A stretch of 64,000 nucleotides of DNA from Biscogniauxia marginata (Eukaryota > Ascomycota > Sordariomycetes > Xylariales > Xylariaceae), in the NCBI GenBank assembly GCA_022695795.1, contig MU404105.1, forward strand, positions 62,001 to 126,000, given 5' to 3'. Position numbers and translations under genes: made by a program. The notes below the pieces were generated by a model. It had not been told where the DNA came from. It did not search any database and worked only from the letters and a program-made list of their open reading frames with translations. Positions 12,503 to 24,800 of this stretch are shown in pieces (positions within the stretch are counted from its first letter, which is position 1; every line of letters starts with the position of its first letter).

Positions 12503-13232
12503 GTGCATGTCACAGGTACCCTCCGCAGAACCTTAGTAACGCCCAGGATGTCCTGGTACCGATGGGCTCGTGACCAATACATACGCCTCTCGAGCTTAGG
12601 GAGATACCCGGCAGGGGGCGACTACATGGAAGCACTCTGGCAGACACTCATCTCCAACTTGAAAGTCGGCGACGGACAAGTAGATAGATTCGTCCGCGCC
12701 GCCTGCGTTCCGACACGAGTTTGAGTGCCACGTTAGACCAGATGTGAAGGTAGCAAAGGCCGAAGCGGAATCTCCTTTACCCATCATCACCGCTGTGGGA
12801 CCGTTGCCGCCCCTGAAGCTCGACCCTATCGTAGTAGCTCCCTGGAGATGCGATGCGGCGCTCCGTGATGACGACGACGACGACGACAACGAGCATGGAA
12901 ATGTTCATGGGCACATTTTTTATTCGCTTCGAGGACCAGATTGGCTGTATTCGGGGTAGCAACCCAGCAAGGGATACGGAGACGCTATACTCAAGGCCTC
13001 GAATTTGTACCGTCGGCTATGCACGATGTCGGATGGGCTCATCGGTATGGCTCCCGCGGAGGCAGCGGTCGGCGACACTGGCGTCTGTTTCAGCGGCGCT
13101 GGGGTCCTGTTTATCCTCCGTGACTCTAACACCAGGCATTAGCTGGTGGGAGACTGCTACATGCACGGCTTGATGGATGGCGATGCGTTTAGAGATGGTC
13201 CCTCCCGGTTAGAACGGTTTATTCTCGTCTGA
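12503..13232 (+). pseudogene. HET-type incompatibility gene, 5'-truncated decayed remnant
   Basis: C-terminal part of a fungal heterokaryon-incompatibility-type protein, not expected to be functional. The first frame reads YIRLSSLGRYPAGGDYMEAL then WQTLISN, a pattern I associate with the region after the HET domain. An AGATAGAT tandem duplication at 12682-12689 coincides with a shift to another frame, which carries FRHEFECHVRPD. That frame is interrupted by TAG at 12957-12959 and at 13140-13142. Between and after the stops it reads DGLIGMAPAEAAVGDT and LVGDCYMHGLMDGDA, the usual C-terminal segment of HET proteins. No N-terminal HET domain is recognisable upstream. Both stops could have arisen by C-to-T change at CpA, as in RIP. 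Family assignment is by pattern and not by search. Confidence 0.65.
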
Positions 13233-13882
13233 TCTTGATCTTGATCTGTACCTCTATAGCAGTTTTTATATTGGTGGATCCTATTAACCCCTAATAAGTC
13301 GAAAGACCACCGTCAGGTGGCTAAAGGACGAGAATGGCTCTATCAAGCCCCTGAAATGAACATTTCACGATATTAAAGAAGAAGAAGAAAACAAGCGCAG
13401 CAAAGCAAGCTCTGAATTAGACAACAATGCCTCAGGGGGCTTCTGTCTCCGGTGTCCGGAGAAAGTATGTACAATAAAGTTAGGACGCGCATCGCCGCCC
13501 AGGCGCTCGACAACCTCCTCCTCGGCCGTTTCCGACATGTCGTGTGGTCACTGGCATTAACAACTCGGTATCAACGTGGGACAAAACGTGGGGGTATATA
13601 ATACACAATCAACTGCGAGGACTCGTCACCATCCTCCTATCCTCGCTCCGGTCTCCTTCCATCTCCACCTTCACTTCCGCTTCCACCTCAGCATTCGCCT
13701 TCTCCCTCTCCTTCTCCTTCTCCTTCTCCTCCACTGAACTTCTTCCCCGTCCTCCTCCTCCTCTTCCTCTTCCTTCTCCTCCACCTCCCCCCCTCTTCCT
13801 CTTATTCCTCCTCTCCCCTGACTCTCTGCATCATCTTTCTCCTCCTACTCCCTCCTCCTCTCGCAAGAACCCGGCTTTTCAC
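13233..13882. other. intergenic region with long pyrimidine-rich tract
   Basis: No gene is seen. The plus strand from about 13625 to 13865 is almost wholly C and T, with CTTCTC and CCTCCT repeats. It lies just past the stop codon of the minus-strand Kre9-like gene, so its 3' UTR would be purine-rich. Confidence 0.6.
13625..13865 (+). repeat. C/T-rich low-complexity tract
   Basis: About 240 bases of nearly pure pyrimidine on the plus strand, including TTCTCC and CCTCCT iterations with partial mirror symmetry. Confidence 0.8.
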
Positions 13883-14354
13883 TTAATTCAGGGCACCGGT
13901 GACGTTGACCGACACGATGTGGAAGAAAGGCGAGTATTGGAAGATGTTGGGGTCGCTGTCCAGCGTGATGTTGAGCCCGAACACGCCAGTCTCGGCAGCC
14001 AAGGATGCCGGGACGATCCACTTGAAGATACCGGTGGCCTCGTTCGGGATGTGCGCTGTAAATTTGTGTTAGCTTTTCTTCTTTTTTTAAGAAAAGAAAA
14101 GAAAAGATAAGAGGGCATTACTCACTCGCAAGAGTAGCAGTCGTCTCGAGGTGGACCTCATCCGGACCCTGGAGGAGATGGAGGGAGATGGTGCCACCGA
14201 GGTGGTTGGCGGTGTGCCACACGAACTCAAACGGAGTGCCGGCTATCAGCTTCTCACCCTTCGTGGGCTTGGCCACGTAGGCGAACTGGGGGGTCTGCGC
14301 GAGGGCAGAGGCCGCGAAGGCCAGAGCGGAAGCGGCAAGAGTTGAGAAACGCAT
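13883..14354 (-). CDS. small secreted Kre9/Knh1-like protein, 2 exons
   Basis: Predicted secreted or wall-associated protein of the yeast cell-wall-synthesis Kre9/Knh1-like N-terminal family (the Ser-Thr-rich GPI-anchored membrane group). Exons 14354-14126 and 14055-13883 give 133 residues. A clear signal peptide covers residues 1-19 (MRFSTLAASALAFAASALA). The domain begins FAYVAKPTKGEKLIAGTPFE and continues with VWHTANHLGGTISLHLLQGP; the second exon has FKWIVPASL and ends VSVNVTGALN. There is no Ser/Thr-rich tail or GPI signal, so this is a minimal, freely secreted form. The 70-nt intron has GTGAGT and CAG borders. A role in wall beta-glucan organisation is inferred from the family only. Confidence 0.83.
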
Positions 14355-17300
14355 GGTGATTTCTAGTAATGAGTGAGGGCCCTGTATAAAAGAGTGCAAA
14401 TGCTAAAACTTAGCAGTTGGATGTTGGTGGGCAGGTTTGGTTTTAAAACGATTGACTGTTGTGGTAGTGAACGAGTGGATGAATTGCTGAGCGATGATGC
14501 TACATGGAGTGATGCTGCGATATTTATCTTCGTAGACGGCCTCGTCGCCACCGATAGGGGGTATATCGAGATGGCCGTGATCGGCAACGAGTATTTTCCA
14601 GAAGCATGGTGAAAAGATTAGATATCCATTTTGCATCAAAAAAAATTAGAACCTTAGATCTACCAGAAACGTGCAGTATAGGTAGCATGGGTTTCCATGG
14701 CCCGTGACGTTGAAATTCGGGCATCGCCTGAAGAGCCTCAACTCTTGAATATTTCCTTTTCGGGAACCAGGAGATGAGAATGGGGCATTGTGGGTTGCCG
14801 ATCTCGCCCAATATGGACCCGGCAGCTTGGTCCCTTTGTCGGTCTGCATTAAACGATAATCTTAGAGCGTTCTTGTCGTCCACGCCATCCATGGTAGGGA
14901 GCGTATTGCGCGGTGCTCCGAGTCTCAAAACCGGCTATTCAGAAGCCGACGACTGCGCATGGTCGAAGACGGTGAAATCTGTTGAGCGTTGAATGAAGTA
15001 GGCATTGCGGGTTCTACATTGCGTTGACAGCCTATTAACGACTCAAGCTAGCATCGTTATATCATAGCTTCGCAAATCCACTCAAATGTCTTGGTGTATA
15101 AAATAGTATGATAATTTCTCGCGGATTTTGTATACCAAGTTGCGAGCCTCAGCTCTCCATTCTGTTCTAATGAGAGCCGTAGTGCTTATGGCCAATCAGA
15201 GACATCATCCACAACCTTCACCTCAGTGGGGTCTTTTCTGGACAATTCAACTTGTGTGGAAACTTATATAGACCCTTGACTTTTAGCTGGGGCACAATGG
15301 ATTAGGGGAATGTGGGAGGAGCTGAGGGCAGAACCAACTTAGAAATATCTCGGTGAGTTCATACACAAGTTAGACCTCTACGCTATAACTTTAATTTAGT
15401 GATATGATGTGATGAGAGATGTCTAAATATGTAGGTTTGGTACAAAAGAAAAGTGTTGCTCAGCGTATGTGTGTTTGTACCTAGCTTTTTCAACTTAAGT
15501 AAGTATCTATTCATCATGCGGAATGTATATAGGTCATATAAAGTTTATATGCATATACAAAATAACTACTCTGTTGTCGGGTTTTGTCTACTCTCTATTT
15601 CGACAGCCTGAAGCTATTCAGGACTACCTCTCTGGATGGATGGTGGATATCATTGAACGTTGGTATAAGTAAATCCATGCTTATGCTTAATTCTCTAATT
15701 TACTTTTAGAAGACATTCGCTCGGGAACACCACCCGGTAAATCATGTTGGAGATCGGCCCAGTAGGTATCTCATATCAAGATAGCTTTAATCTATTGGGA
15801 CATCGGACTGGCGAGTTTATCTCTTTTTGTTATGTAAAGAGCTTACTCATTCCAGCTGAACCACACGTAAGCGTGGCACTAGACTTCATGAAACCCGGTT
15901 CCCGATGAACCTCCTTTTGCGTAGCATAATTTTCATATAAAAGTACTCAGAAGGTACCTATTTAACCCTCACAGAGCAATCCTCATCCCTCACAACATCA
16001 TACACTGTGGCTCGGCAACTAGATGAGGAGATACGGAGATGATACTTGTATCGCGAGCTTACAAGTTATCAGTCATAAGCATGAAGCTGCAACCCTACAT
16101 TCCTACCCATATTTCGTGGCTTTGCAGAAGATGTTACCGCACTATGAACAGCGTCAAGAATCGTGTTGCACAAGTATAGCTTATGCTTGTCTCTATCCGC
16201 ATAACTACTCACTGCCAATTAAGGGGGTGAAAAGGGGCACAAAAACTAAGAGAAGATCAGCGTAACGGCCCCCATAGAAATTGTGCCAACCACCAAATAG
16301 CTTCTTTGAAATTAGTTGGGCGAATACAGTTTTCTAAGTAGAATTTCGCCAGAAATCATCTTTCGCTGTCCTTATTTTCGATACTAACACTCAACCCTTA
16401 ACAATGCCAGGACACCCGAGTTACGCTTACTATCATAGTTAAAGTAGTCAATGAGTGATCCGATTAATATTAAACTCCTTAGCAGCCACAGGTAATGTAC
16501 GAGTATCACGATATTAAAATGATGGATGATATATCGTAGGTACATGGGGCAGCCAGTGACAATGTTGACGCAGGTCTGAGCTGCGCTGAGCCTAGCCTCG
16601 TGATAATGCACTGGCTAGAGATAGAATAATTAAGATACCATCAGGTCCCAGGAGTGTAGTTTTCAGTAACCCTTTACCGCTAGCCGATGCAGTTCATAAA
16701 TCTTTTGGCGTTCATGTCCCTCGAGACGCCAATAGCCAGCATGAGACCCGCTAGCCCGCGGTCAACCAATATCAAGCCGAATGTTTTAGGTGACCCAGCG
16801 CAGGATCGTTTCCGGATTCATATGTACCCCGACAGATGAAGAGGGCACTAACAACACGAAGATGCTATTGATGTAGGTAGGATTCGGGTATTCGTTCAAA
16901 TTTACATACCATCAGATACAATGGAATGGGCAGATTCGGTCATTGTAGCCGATGTATTAATTATATAAGGTAGGTAGAGAAATATTCAGCTGTAAGCTTC
17001 CTCAACACCCAGGTCAGTCGCAGAGAAACTATTTATCTACGCAACTTCAACAAGCTAGCCTATTCAACTACATTGGAGACTAAACGAATAATACGTATAA
17101 ATAGATATAAAGCAGTGGAAAGGTTCGCATACCTCCTGTGGCTTCTTAACTCCTTAATTTCCCGTTTCATTGTCAGTTAGCAAACGTCCATTATGAATAT
17201 CTATACGATCCATCTTCTCTTTGGCCCTCAGTTTTACATCTACCCAAATAATGTATTGGACAAAACGTTGGTTGGTTTAATACACGTCCATCATGAAAAT

Positions 17301-20175
17301 AGGCTATTTCTGTAAGCGTGATTCTTATGCCTTGAGTATTTTTAATAGGCATAATTAAATGCAAGATCGGGGCTTTCACTAGGGGTTTGCAAACCCCTTA
17401 ACTCAAAATCAAAATATTTATTACAGCATATATATCGACTTTCATCTGCTCAATCTATTTACAAAGACGCTATATTAAATGCCGGCTATACGAGAAGAAT
17501 GAACGTGATACGGAAGCTTCTTTAGTTATCACGACTTAGTCTTTAGAGATGGATATTATATAGATTATATTACTTGTCATTATTCCTTAATGAAAACTCC
17601 CATGTTAGTTCATCACGCAAATATGTATAAGGAATCTATTTACATGCGCGGACAGATTTTTTGATGTTGATTTAAGCATAATGAAGTATAATCCAGTATA
17701 AAGAGTCACGAGGCATACCTGGAGTATAATGGCGTGATAAAATAGGCTGTCTCGCGAAAGACGAGAACTCAAAGTGCTTCAAAGACAACTTATTTACCTG
17801 TACGCAACCTCTCATGTTTCCCATCAGTCTTGTACCAGTAGTTCTCTTTGATACCGTCCTAAATGGACCTTTACTAGCATATATCACGGCAATGGGCTAC
17901 TAGTGAAAAAGCCCTTGGCGTACACATATACGTATTACAGTAAACCTGATCCATCAGAGTCGAGGTCTATCTATGTTTATACTACCGATTATATAGATCA
18001 TTATCAGCACACATAGATAAAGCAACCAGCCTTTATTGTGCATCTTAAATATGTTACCCTCTCCGCCGGGACATTTAAACTTGGTTTCTCGCATTTAGAA
18101 TTAATCAGGATCACCCGGTTTCGCATTATGAAAATGTATCAGGCTTGCCCGCAGGTATTGCGATAACCCGTGGCTAATTTTCTCGTGAATAGAGCAATTT
18201 CCTAATAAACATTTGAGCATAGGTCGGGCGCGTGCTCTCTCTCTTGTCTTATCGCTATAATTACGACTTTAATTCGTGAACCATTTAATATTCCTGTATT
18301 TACAGCAGCGCTATATCGTACGAGAATAAGTCTGTGCAAGGACGGCCAAACCTCTTCCCTAAGCCATGACCGAGCCGCCTTCAAGTCCCATCGGGCGAAC
18401 ATCGCGTGCAAGATTACTGCGAGGTATTTTTTTTCCCCCATTATCCTAACAAATCATTCCATGTTTTAAATACGTTCGACGGCCGTGGTCACCAGCTGTT
18501 TAGCACCGGTCGGGATCAGATGAAATAGGCCTGTGCAAATCACGAAGAAAGACAAAAAGGGGTCGTTTATGAGAAAGGAGAGAATCAAAGAGGAGAAGTA
18601 TTCTCGATAACGAGGCTGTTGGCAAGAGATTGATGCTAATTCGTCTTACTATGTGTTGCCTTCCCGCAAGAGATTACGAATATCTAGGACAAGAACCCAT
18701 ACGGCATAACTCATAGATTAAGATAAGCCCCCCCTCCCCCCCTTTTCTTCATGATCTAATTCCCCGTCTGTGCCCCTCCCCGCTTCCCCAGATCCCTCCG
18801 AATTTGTCAAAGCGCCGCGGTATTCTTCAAGACACAGGACATACCTAGCACAGTATACCTCCTGCGGCGCAAAGTCGCAAATGCCTTTTTCTTTTTCTTT
18901 TTCTTCCTTCCCCTTCCTCTCTTATAAGGAGTAGCAAGAGAAAACAGTAAGTAGTATAGGTACGTACGTACGTAGTATAGACGCCATCTCCTAAAGATCG
19001 TTATTACCCTAGGTAGGTAACCTAGGTAGATAGTCTAACGATTTCACACTTCCACCATTAACCGAGTCCAAAGATACTATACCGAGGCTCTAGGTAAGTT
19101 TTTCGTCGAGAAGTTTAGACTTCCCCCTTCTCACCTCTCGGTCTATTTAATATACCCATTCACGACTGTCAGGGAAAATACCTGTTCACTTCCCACTAAG
19201 TAGCAACGACGGCATAGAAGCACGGTGTATAGTCAAGTCCACGCAACCAACCATCTACATACCCTCCTCCCACGCAGTTCTTCGTCTCAGGCGTTCCCAA
19301 GATGCGAGACGTAACCAAATAGGTAAGTTGAATAGTATAAACCACGCCTCCCATCATCGATAGATACCTACTGTGGCTTAACTCAATATCCCATCACATA
19401 GGTACGTAGTAGTAGTATAACTATACAAGTCGGAACAAGTTTCACTTCTGATGCATGAATTGTACGTACCTTTCGCCCCAATGGGGGTCTCAATATCGTG
19501 TATCAAATTCCGTGCCGTGCCTTTCCGGCAGAATGCTCATCCGTGAACCTGCAAGGTAGCATTTTTGTTCTCCCGTAGCGCTGCGACGAATCATTGTTTT
19601 AAAAATAGGGTCGCCGATCGTTGCTACTATCCTGCAGTAGCCCGATGTACACCAATGGACCGACCCTGAGGAAATGATGCGAGGTGCACCCCAATAGGAG
19701 ACCCGGACGCTAACACGCAGCCGGTCCTCAGGTCTACGACACTAAGGCACAGCATTAAGAGCCGCAAAAATGAGGCTGCATGGCGAAAATACCAAGAAGA
19801 ACTTTGTAGTAATTAAAGTGAATGATTACAAACAGTTAATCGCACGTGCTTTTATCTTTCTTTTCCTTTTCCGGCTTGTAATGTCTAGATAGGCACATAT
19901 CGGCAGTCGGTTTGGTCGATTGCCTTGCACGTAGCTAGCCATCCATAACGGAAAAAGAAATATCGTGACCCCGTTCTTCCTCATAGCAACATCATCCATC
20001 ATCTTTCCCTTCCCGCATTAGTCCTCCCCCCGTCCGTGCACTACGTCAATGAGGTATCATAATCGCGCCAGGTCATCGCGATAGAGAAAATACGAAATGG
20101 GTATTGTCGCAGACTCGATCGCTTCCAAGTTGAAATGAAATGCAGAGCCGCCAATTGGCCGATGGTTCCGGCCCT
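14355..20175. other. gene desert, about 5.8 kb
   Basis: No supported gene. From about 15000 to 18500 the DNA is AT-leaning and TpA-rich, with frequent stops in all frames. Open frames are short (at most 134 codons, 14524-14928 minus) and lack family features. The tract 18940-19035 holds TACGTACGTACG and two CCTAGGTAGG elements. It looks like decayed sequence, but I can identify no transposon ends or reverse-transcriptase/transposase motifs. Confidence 0.55.
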
Positions 20176-21191
20176 TTAGATAGTATCATGGGGGGCCTTG
20201 CCACGGGCTTCACGGCCCTTCTCAGACCACGGGAAGTGAAAGACGGGGATGAGGAAGAACGAGTTGCTGTTGAGCACGCGATTAGCTAACAAGTGACACA
20301 AGCGGGTTTCATCGGGCGTCTTACCTAGAGTCTGCAATACCGGCAAAGGCATTGTACCAAGCCAAGAAGGCGGCGAGCAGGCCAAAGACGCCACCAGCTT
20401 GCTGCAGTCTCACAGCCGAACCCGCCGCACCGTTAGCTTTGGCATACTCAGAGCAGGCCAGCATTAGGAAGGCAAGGTCGAGGGTGAAGAAAAGCAGGAA
20501 GAACATGACAGTCGACCTCAGGGTGCAGATGAGGAGGATGAAGGTGAAGATGAACCAGCCGGTTAGGAAGAAGCCGAGGACTGAGGCCTCGTCGGTCTCG
20601 CTGTAGTTGCTAAGCGCTTGGAAACCAGGCGTCAGGAGGATGGCGTAGGAGATCCAGAAACCGCCGTAGGACGACAAAGCAGTGGCACCAAAGGTGTTGC
20701 CGACAGCCATTTCCCTGTGGCCGGGTTAGCGATACGATCTAAGAATATGGATGTCACGTTACGCAGTAAAACCGTGACTGTAACCGTAACCGTGACCGTA
20801 GCTATTGGCAGCTAGGAAAAGAAATGGGTACTTACCACATGCCGGCGAGGAGCTGGACCAAGCCACCGTATCCGTATGCCAGAGCGAGGGCAATATTAGC
20901 AGCGCTAATGCCTCGCGCGCCGACGTTGATGAGGGAGAGAACGAAAGTGGTCAGGGCGAAAGCAGAGAGACCTAGCGGCGCCGGGTTCGCGAACTTTCTG
21001 TGCTCAGTAGGCTTCCACAGACCAGGTTGGAATTCACCACCGAAGGGAGCATGTCGGGCGTCATCGCCTACATGAAGATGGGCTTGCGGGTTGCCATAGG
21101 AGTCGTTGCGGCGGACGGCGTTGGCACCATTGATATCAGAGCCAGTGGTGGCGCCCATGTCCTTCTCGATGGCGGTATCCGTAGTCGACAT
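20176..21191 (-). CDS. GPR1/FUN34/YaaH family acetate transporter, 3 exons
   Basis: Predicted six-helix plasma-membrane acetate/monocarboxylate transporter or channel (Ady2/AcpA/SatP family). Exons 21191-20836, 20714-20325 and 20266-20176 give 278 residues. The chosen ATG has a good context (CACCATG); an in-frame upstream ATG at 21224 is less likely. The family signature NPAPLGLSAFALTTF precedes helix 1, and WEMAVGNTFGAT is restored by the first join. Later helices include the conserved AWYNAFAGIAD. The last exon ends in FFLIPVFHFPW followed by a basic tail, as in fungal members. The 121-nt first intron contains repeated TAACCG-like units. Expression is probably controlled by carbon source, by analogy; I see no specific site. 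Confidence 0.92.
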
Positions 21192-21802
21192 GGTGATTCG
21201 CGATGGCTTCTTTGCAGTTGTCAATTGAGAGAATGGGGAGAGACCACTGGTAGTCGCGGTTGTCTTTGTTTTGTAAGTGGGCGAGGTTGGGGGCGGAAGC
21301 GGTTAAATGACCCAAGCTGTAGTGGGACCAGCGCAAGCCTTTGTGCGATTCTCGAACACGGACGGGGAGAGAGAACGGATACCTACTAGCGCGAGGGCAC
21401 TGGGGGTAGGAGGTTCATAAATATAAATCAGCAAGACGCAGAGGAAGGTCGGTGGATAGGGAAGACGAGCCGACCGGGGGGCGCGGGGGGGAGTGACGGG
21501 GAAATGGATGATAATCATGTACGAGTAAGTAATAAATAAGAGCGTACCCAAGCTGCAGAGGGGACGACAGATGAGGAGAGACGCTATAATCCTTACCTAG
21601 TGTAATCACTTACCCTGAATAGGTTTGCTTGGGGGCTCACCCTGCTCATGCTGCCCATCACTTACCCTTCACAACAAAAAAGCTGCCGTATGAAATTTCG
21701 GGCCGGCCGGGGTAGAAGCTGCCTACCTACCTACCCTCGCAGCTTCGACGAGAAGTAGGGTTACATTCACTGGCATGTACATTGCTCTTCTTCTCCAACA
21801 GC

Positions 21803-21823
21803 GAGAGAGAGAGAGAGAGAGAG
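21803..21823. repeat. GA microsatellite followed by GGGA repeats
   Basis: About ten GA units run directly into three GGGA units, upstream of the acetate-transporter gene. Confidence 0.85.
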
Positions 21824-24800
21824 GGAGGGAGGGAGAGGTGACACGGGGGAGAGTCTAGGCGTATCTTCCCAATGGCCAGGTTGTGGGCGAAAGGAAAGCA
21901 TTCCATTACTGTAAGACTTTTAGTGGCAGATGATTCCCCCGCGCTAATGGGTCCAGTGAATCAATCGTAGAAAACCCGTTATTCAGACCATCCGCTACGT
22001 GCGAGAGCCGGGGCTAAGGCTTGGTACTTGGTCCCGATCAGGTTGGACGTTGAGGCGGCGCCTTTTTGTTGTGCGGTGGTACATACATATGTAGTAATAC
22101 GTGAGAGAGGATTCGTGCTAGGCCTCATGTAGTTCAGCATTGGTCTTGGGCCGGAGACGAGGAGCGGGATTCCATTCTACTGGTGCTGGATGCCGCGTTC
22201 CTAGTTAATTAAGGTAGGCTACCCAAGGCAAGCTAGGCAGCTCGTGTGAGCTGGTTGATCCTGGGTCGACGTAATATGATTGCTGTCTTCTTTTCACCGT
22301 ACCACCTAGACGCCATGTGCCTTACATAGTAAATGCTCCGCGCCGTTTTATTGCCTACATGTTGGTGCTATAAAGTGGATGAGCGACAGGAGACGTTTAC
22401 GAGTATAACGGATATGTCGGGTCCATGATATCTTGATATATGGGCCCATCGAAAGAGTCTGTTCTTCCCGGCAACGAGGAGCGACGGGCGATGCGAGCTA
22501 CCCAACCTACCTAGACGATGCCGTGGTAGCTGAAACCACAGCCTCAAGTCTGTCTGAATGCGCGAATGCTCGACCGGGCTACTGCTGAGGCAAATGGTGT
22601 GTTTTCGAAGAATAGAAGAACAGAAAGGGAAAAAAGGAAGGGAGATGCCCGGTGCGTAGAGCACGTAAATCTCGGATGGGGAAGCATGAAACGTGGGGCG
22701 ATTGGTGGACGGTGGACCAGCTTCCCCCGTCCCCGCATGACTAGCGCAGCTGGAAAAGACCCCAAATCTCCCGATTCTCTGCTCTGAGGACTCTACAGTT
22801 TACAAGGGATAGCAAAGGCAAGCATCATCCCTGCAGCCCATGACGCTTTACTACCCATAGTGGCCGCGGAGAGTGGTATGATTACGTTACATCATCCAAC
22901 ACTACATCGTACTTAGCCCCCAAGTACCAATGTACCTAGCCCCTTTCTTGCAATTTCAATTGCACATCAATGTTTTTGGCGGCGACTCATATTTGAGGCT
23001 TTCAATTTGGATGAATCCAACTGCATGTCGTTATCTATCGCTCGTCGTCGCAATTCTACACTATCTTAGGCATAAGTACCTACCCGTAGGTAATATACTG
23101 GGGTCAGTAAGCGAGCACGGCTGTGCAGATGCTCCAGGCCTTATTGAATACCTACCTAGATGACACAAAATCGCGAATCGTGATACGGCTCCGCCAGACA
23201 GTTCTTCTCCGCTTCCTCCCCGCACCACGTCAATAGACTGTGAGTAAGGCAGAATGGTATAGGAAGATTGGTTAAGTACGTACATGTATGAGGTTAATTA
23301 CATGTAGTGTAGGTAATTGTTGAGAATCTTGGTGCCGGGGGATCCATACATGTTAGAAGTAAGGAAATTGATTGAGAGTGTAATGTAGAGCAATTATGAA
23401 CAATCCTACCTACCTAATTCTTCATGTAAATCAATGGTAGACTACTCTTCATTAGGTATAAGACAATTGGTATCTACAGAGCTATGAATGGATGATTATT
23501 GTTAGACCTAGGCTGGGATGTCTGTTAGAAATTAGATTCGTTCTTTTTTTCTACCAAGCTTTTGTCGACAGCTGACACCATGACCCTAGAATGCAGTATT
23601 ATTGATCATACCTTGATATACTAGTGTACCTAGGTAGGTAAGTATCCACTGGAACCACTGAACATTAGGGGGCTCGCAACCTGTGTTTTCTATTCGCCAG
23701 CTGGTGCCAAAAGCTAAATAACTATAAATGAGGAGAAGAAAGGTGAGATGATGCAGTGATGGTACGAAAAGAAAGGAGCGAGAAAATAAGGTTGTTTGAT
23801 TTTGCAGCACAGGCTTCCAGCTCCACGCACACGAAATCCGTATCCAAGATATCGGGATGCGCGTTACAACCATCAGACTTGACTTTGACTGCCACATATT
23901 GAAGACTTCTTAAGCAGGTTGTGGATCCTACCCCTTTCGTCAAGCCAAGTCCAAATGATACCTGGGGTTCATCCTTCATTACTATTCTATACTGCTTGGC
24001 CGTCTTGGCTCCAACTGGGGGAATCCAGGATGAGGATTCCTTTAGGCCGTACCCCACAAAGAAAAACCTGGGGACGTGATTCCCTATCGCTGGGCAATGT
24101 AAGCTGCTTTCTAGTGTGCTGAATGTCGGTGAGTTAAGTCCACAAGCCTCGGGAGAGCGGAGCAAAGTCGAGTAGGTAACAAAGAACACATACCTACTAC
24201 TTACTCATGTGGATATAAGTCCGGTTTGAAGAGGAACAAATGCGATTAAACAAAGGTTGTACTAAATGCAATTTCGGGGTCATTGCGGGGCGACGTGTGG
24301 GGGAGTCTTGGCTCCCCATCAAATCCCCGCCAATGTCGCAGTCTCTGTACCAACGGTAATATCTAAACTACATCATGCAACATCAAATTCCATCTTCGAC
24401 AACCAACTGATTACCAATTAAGAACGAGAATACACCGAGCAGCGCGATATCGGGAAACACTCTACGTTGTTGCCCAACGTCATGACCCTCAATTCTTGTG
24501 TGCGCCTGGCCTACCTACCTACCAAGATGACCTTTACTCTGGATTCTTGAGGCTTGCCGAAGTCCCCAAATCGGTCATCCTACTACGATCGGAGCGGAGA
24601 GTCGTGCCGCCACATCGCAGGGAAAAGTCAGCTCCAAGACTACCTATGGAGCCAAGCCGGAGCAATGGAAGTAGAAGGCCTATACATTTGATCACAAGAG
24701 AATCCTACTTCGGGGAACGTAGCCTCTATCCATGGCATCGATCATTCTACGGCCGATGTACTCTGAAACTGAGGGGGATCTAAATACGCCTGACCAACTA

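Noticed and set aside
14524..14928. 134-codon minus frame upstream of the Kre9-like gene
   Set aside because: No family features, no supporting splice model and composition like the surrounding desert.
21303..21609. Short frames in the 5' flank of the acetate transporter
   Set aside because: Under 85 codons, low-complexity, no motifs; better explained as leader or promoter sequence.
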